DNA of 14,297 nt, taken from assembly GCA_025997715.1 (NCBI GenBank), contig BNUY01000076.1, positions 1 through 14,297 of the forward strand, read 5' to 3'. Positions 11,749 through 14,297 of the stretch are shown in pieces. The DNA comes from Spirochaetia bacterium. GTDB lineage: Bacteria; Spirochaetota; Spirochaetia; Treponematales; Breznakiellaceae. Position 1 is the first letter of the stretch. The number at the start of each line of letters is the position of its first letter. The notes beneath the pieces were generated by a model. The model ran no database searches and was not told where the DNA came from. It saw only the letters and a list, made by a program, of their open reading frames with translations. Both the position numbers and the translations under genes were made by a program.

Positions 11749-14297
11749 ATGAATATAGCGGGATATTCGGTCAAACGGCCGGTCACGATAGTAATACTGT
11801 ACGCCCTGGCCTTGGGCATAGCGGCCACCCTGATCCCCAACCTTGCGGTGGACCTCTATCCCTCAACGGCCAGGCCGGTGCTGTCGGTCTTTACCCGTTT
11901 CCCCGGCGCGGGCCCCACGGATGTGGAGCGTAACGTTACTGAACGGCTGGAGCGATCCCTTACCGCTTCCCGGGGCCTTACCAACATCACCTCCAACTCC
12001 CAGTTTGAATCCAGCTTTATCAACCTGGAGTTTGCCTACGGTACCGACATGGACAAGGCCATGACCGACGCACAAACCCTGCTAAACCGGCTGGTCAACT
12101 CCCTCCCGGACGGGGTGGAAACCCCCACGGTGCGCCGCTTCGACATGAGCGCCATGCCCATCATGCGCCTGGTGGTGCGGGGCAACTACCCGCCGGATCA
12201 ACTGCGCATCTTTGCGGAGGACGAGATCCAGGCCGGCATTGAGCGGGTCGATGGAGTTGCTGCGGCGGAGGTCACCGGCGGCACCACCCAGATAGTGAAG
12301 GTTGCAGTATCCCTGAACCGGCTTGCGGCCTTCAACCTCACCCTGAACGATGTATCAAGTTCACTGAAAGGGCAGAGCATACTTTCCTCCGGGGGAAACC
12401 TGCGCCGGGGAACCAGGGAATACCAGATCATGACCCAGGAGGAACTGGTCAGCCTGGATCAGATCAGGCGGCTGGTGGTCAAAACAGTAAATATAAGCGG
12501 GACAGCGGCGGTAAATGCCAACCGGTCCCAGGTGGTGCGCCTGGAGGATATTGCCGATGTGAGCCTGGGGTACAACGATAATGCGGCGAGGGTGTACGTG
12601 AACGGCCAGAGCGGCGTCTACATCCAGGTTACCAGCGAAAGTGACAGTAACCAGGTGCAGGTAGCCGACCGGGTGCGGGCGGCATTGACGGAGATCAACA
12701 CCTCCCTGCCGCGGGGCATCACCCTGGACGTGCTTTCGGATAATACCACCATGATCCGGGCCACCATGAACCAGGTGTACAGTAACGCTATGCAGGGAGC
12801 GATCCTGGCTATGCTGTTACTATTTCTGTTTCTCCGTAATATCAAGGGGACCCTCATCATCGGCCTTTCCATCCCCATTTCCATACTGCTTACCATCATG
12901 TTTATGGCGGTATTCGGCTTTACCCTGAACCTCCTCACCATGACCGGCCTCATCATGGGCATGGGCATGACCATGGACGCATCCATTGTAATACTGGAAA
13001 ATATTCACACCTACCGGGAACGGGGAGCCAAGGCGGATATCGCCGCCATCCTGGGGAGCCGGGAAATGCTGCGGGCCATTATCGCCTCCACCGCCACCAC
13101 CCTTTGTGTGTTCATCCCCCTGATCATCTACAAGAACGACCTGAAGGAAATGGGCCAGCTCTTCAGCGATTTGATTTTCACGGTGGTGATCTCCCTCACC
13201 TGTTCACTGGTAGTAGCAATAACCCTGGTGCCCAGTCTCTGCGGTTCCATCCTCAAACTGAACACCCGTAAACAAAAGCCCCTGAAAAGTCCCTTGCTCA
13301 TACGCCTCGACACCGGCATGGAAACCATTTTCAAGGGGATGGAAAACAAATACCGGAGTGCCCTGGACTACTGCCTCTCCCACCGCCTCCTGGTGGTGGC
13401 CCTGGTGCTCCTCATCCTGGTCCTCTCCCTGATGCAGTTCAGCGGTATCGGGATGAACATGTACATGCGCACCCGGACCGATGATAACGTGAACATCAAC
13501 GTTGCTATGCCCCAGGGTACCGCCATGGATGTTACCGAGGAAACCCTCTTCACCCTGGAGGAGCTGATCAAAGAACAGGTCAAGGGCTACCGGAACATCA
13601 TCCTTACGGCCCGGCGGAGTGGAACCAACCAGGGCAGCATCCAGGTAATTCTGCCGGAACCTGCCAAGCAGATTGATACCCCGGCGGCGGTAATCCGCAA
13701 GCTTACCCCCTACACCACCACTATTCCCGGCGCGCGGATTAGTTTTCGTGCGGGGCGTACCATGGGCAGCACCCAGGCGGTGGAAATAACGGTGAGCTCC
13801 CGGGACTACAACGCCATCATGGAAACCGCCGGTGAAATCCAGGGGATCATCACCCGGTATCTGCCGGAAATAGAAAACCCCACCGTTAATATTGATGAGG
13901 GCGCTCCCCAACTGCGGGTCGAGATTGATCGGGACCGGGCGGCAAACTTCGGCTTGTCCCTTGCGTCCATCGCCTCGGAGATACGTACCGCCATGGACGG
14001 CAGCACGGTTACCACCTTCAGCCGGGGAGACCGGCTCATCAATATCCAGGTGATGCTCCGTAACGAGGACCGCATAGGTATGCCCAACCTGGACGCCGTA
14101 TTTGTGATGAGCCGCAACGGCTACCGCATCCCCCTCTCCAACGTCGCCTCCATCGTGGAAGGCCGGGCCCCCTCCTCCATACGCCGTGAAAAGCAGGAGC
14201 GGGTGATCCGGGTCACCGGGGATCTGCCCCCGGGAATCGCCGCCACGGATATGCAACGCCGCCTGGAGAGTACGGTAAAACAGTACCTGGTACCCCG
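11749..14297 (+). CDS. RND-family efflux pump (BesB/AcrB-like), 3' end beyond window
   Basis: This is an incomplete ORF of 849 full codons, open to the window edge; a full RND pump is about 1000-1050 residues. The ATG at 11749 (MNIAGYSVKRPV) is preceded by a G-rich stretch. TM1 lies at about residues 10-30. The first porter domain follows (FPGAGPTDVERNVTERLE, then GVAAAEVTGG). TM2-TM6 lie at about 348-500, and TM7 at about 545-565 opens the second half and second porter domain. Proton relay: in TM4 the motif reads MTMDASIVILEN, with D410 in place of the first Asp of the AcrB DD pair and Ala in place of the second. The protein should be the inner-membrane, proton-driven engine of the tripartite pump encoded with the two preceding genes. 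Substrate class is not evident. Confidence 0.92.
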   Translation, partial: MNIAGYSVKRPVTIVILYALALGIAATLIPNLAVDLYPSTARPVLSVFTRFPGAGPTDVERNVTERLERSLTASRGLTNITSNSQFESSFINLEFAYGTDMDKAMTDAQTLLNRLVNSLPDGVETPTVRRFDMSAMPIMRLVVRGNYPPDQLRIFAEDEIQAGIERVDGVAAAEVTGGTTQIVKVAVSLNRLAAFNLTLNDVSSSLKGQSILSSGGNLRRGTREYQIMTQEELVSLDQIRRLVVKTVNISGTAAVNANRSQVVRLEDIADVSLGYNDNAARVYVNGQSGVYIQVTSESDSNQVQVADRVRAALTEINTSLPRGITLDVLSDNTTMIRATMNQVYSNAMQGAILAMLLLFLFLRNIKGTLIIGLSIPISILLTIMFMAVFGFTLNLLTMTGLIMGMGMTMDASIVILENIHTYRERGAKADIAAILGSREMLRAIIASTATTLCVFIPLIIYKNDLKEMGQLFSDLIFTVVISLTCSLVVAITLVPSLCGSILKLNTRKQKPLKSPLLIRLDTGMETIFKGMENKYRSALDYCLSHRLLVVALVLLILVLSLMQFSGIGMNMYMRTRTDDNVNINVAMPQGTAMDVTEETLFTLEELIKEQVKGYRNIILTARRSGTNQGSIQVILPEPAKQIDTPAAVIRKLTPYTTTIPGARISFRAGRTMGSTQAVEITVSSRDYNAIMETAGEIQGIITRYLPEIENPTVNIDEGAPQLRVEIDRDRAANFGLSLASIASEIRTAMDGSTVTTFSRGDRLINIQVMLRNEDRIGMPNLDAVFVMSRNGYRIPLSNVASIVEGRAPSSIRREKQERVIRVTGDLPPGIAATDMQRRLESTVKQYLVP

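Noticed and set aside
13204..14256. Long minus-strand open frame (350 codons) across the RND gene
   Set aside because: The plus strand clearly encodes an RND pump with its motifs; the antisense frame is His/Gly-rich and has no recognisable domain.

Overview
The window reads as chromosomal DNA of a spirochaete, most likely a Treponema-like gut species. This is an inference from three things: a secreted solute-binding protein with a spirochaete-looking signal peptide ending in LFAGG, a TolC-adaptor-RND operon whose order and short adaptor recall BesC-BesA-BesB of Borrelia, and the presence of DUF1638 and DUF4116 families. Most of the window is fairly GC-rich. Two parts are clearly AT-rich by eye: the left end (about 1-300) and an island at about 7640-8580.

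Left end (1-712): a small VapB-like antitoxin gene on the minus strand has a 3' end made of GC-rich hairpins. It is followed by a hairpin-rich GC patch and a remnant of a DUF4116-repeat gene. No intact toxin gene is visible. Next, rlmE (23S rRNA 2'-O-methyltransferase, plus strand) has a clear sigma-70-type promoter. Its stop codon overlaps, tail to tail, that of the last gene of the minus-strand operon.

Middle (1351-7544): one minus-strand operon of six genes runs from a promoter near 6861-6889. The order is two tandem glutathionyl-hydroquinone-reductase-like GSTs, an amino-acid ABC permease, its ATPase, its solute-binding protein, and an M20 deacylase. A GNAT acetyltransferase is transcribed divergently from the same short intergenic region. 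Together this resembles, in content, the Bacillus subtilis snaA/tcyJKLMN/sndA system for S-modified cysteines (uptake, N-acetylation, deacetylation), with GSH-conjugate reductases in place of the monooxygenases. The likely job is uptake and recycling of S-conjugated cysteines or other modified amino acids.

AT-rich island (about 7640-8580): two coupled genes encode a GHKL-fold ATPase and a DUF4325 STAS-like protein. The pairing looks like an RsbW/RsbV or SpoIIAB/SpoIIAA partner switch, but it is a different family and its target is unknown. Its base composition suggests transfer. This is the best candidate here for an undescribed system. A convergent DUF1638 gene follows.

Right end (9269-14297): a tripartite efflux operon consists of a TolC-family outer membrane protein, a periplasmic adaptor and an RND pump. 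The adaptor has a long Gly/Ala/Ser tether and no alpha-hairpin. The pump runs off the window end. The three genes are tightly packed (4-nt overlap, then a 9-nt gap).
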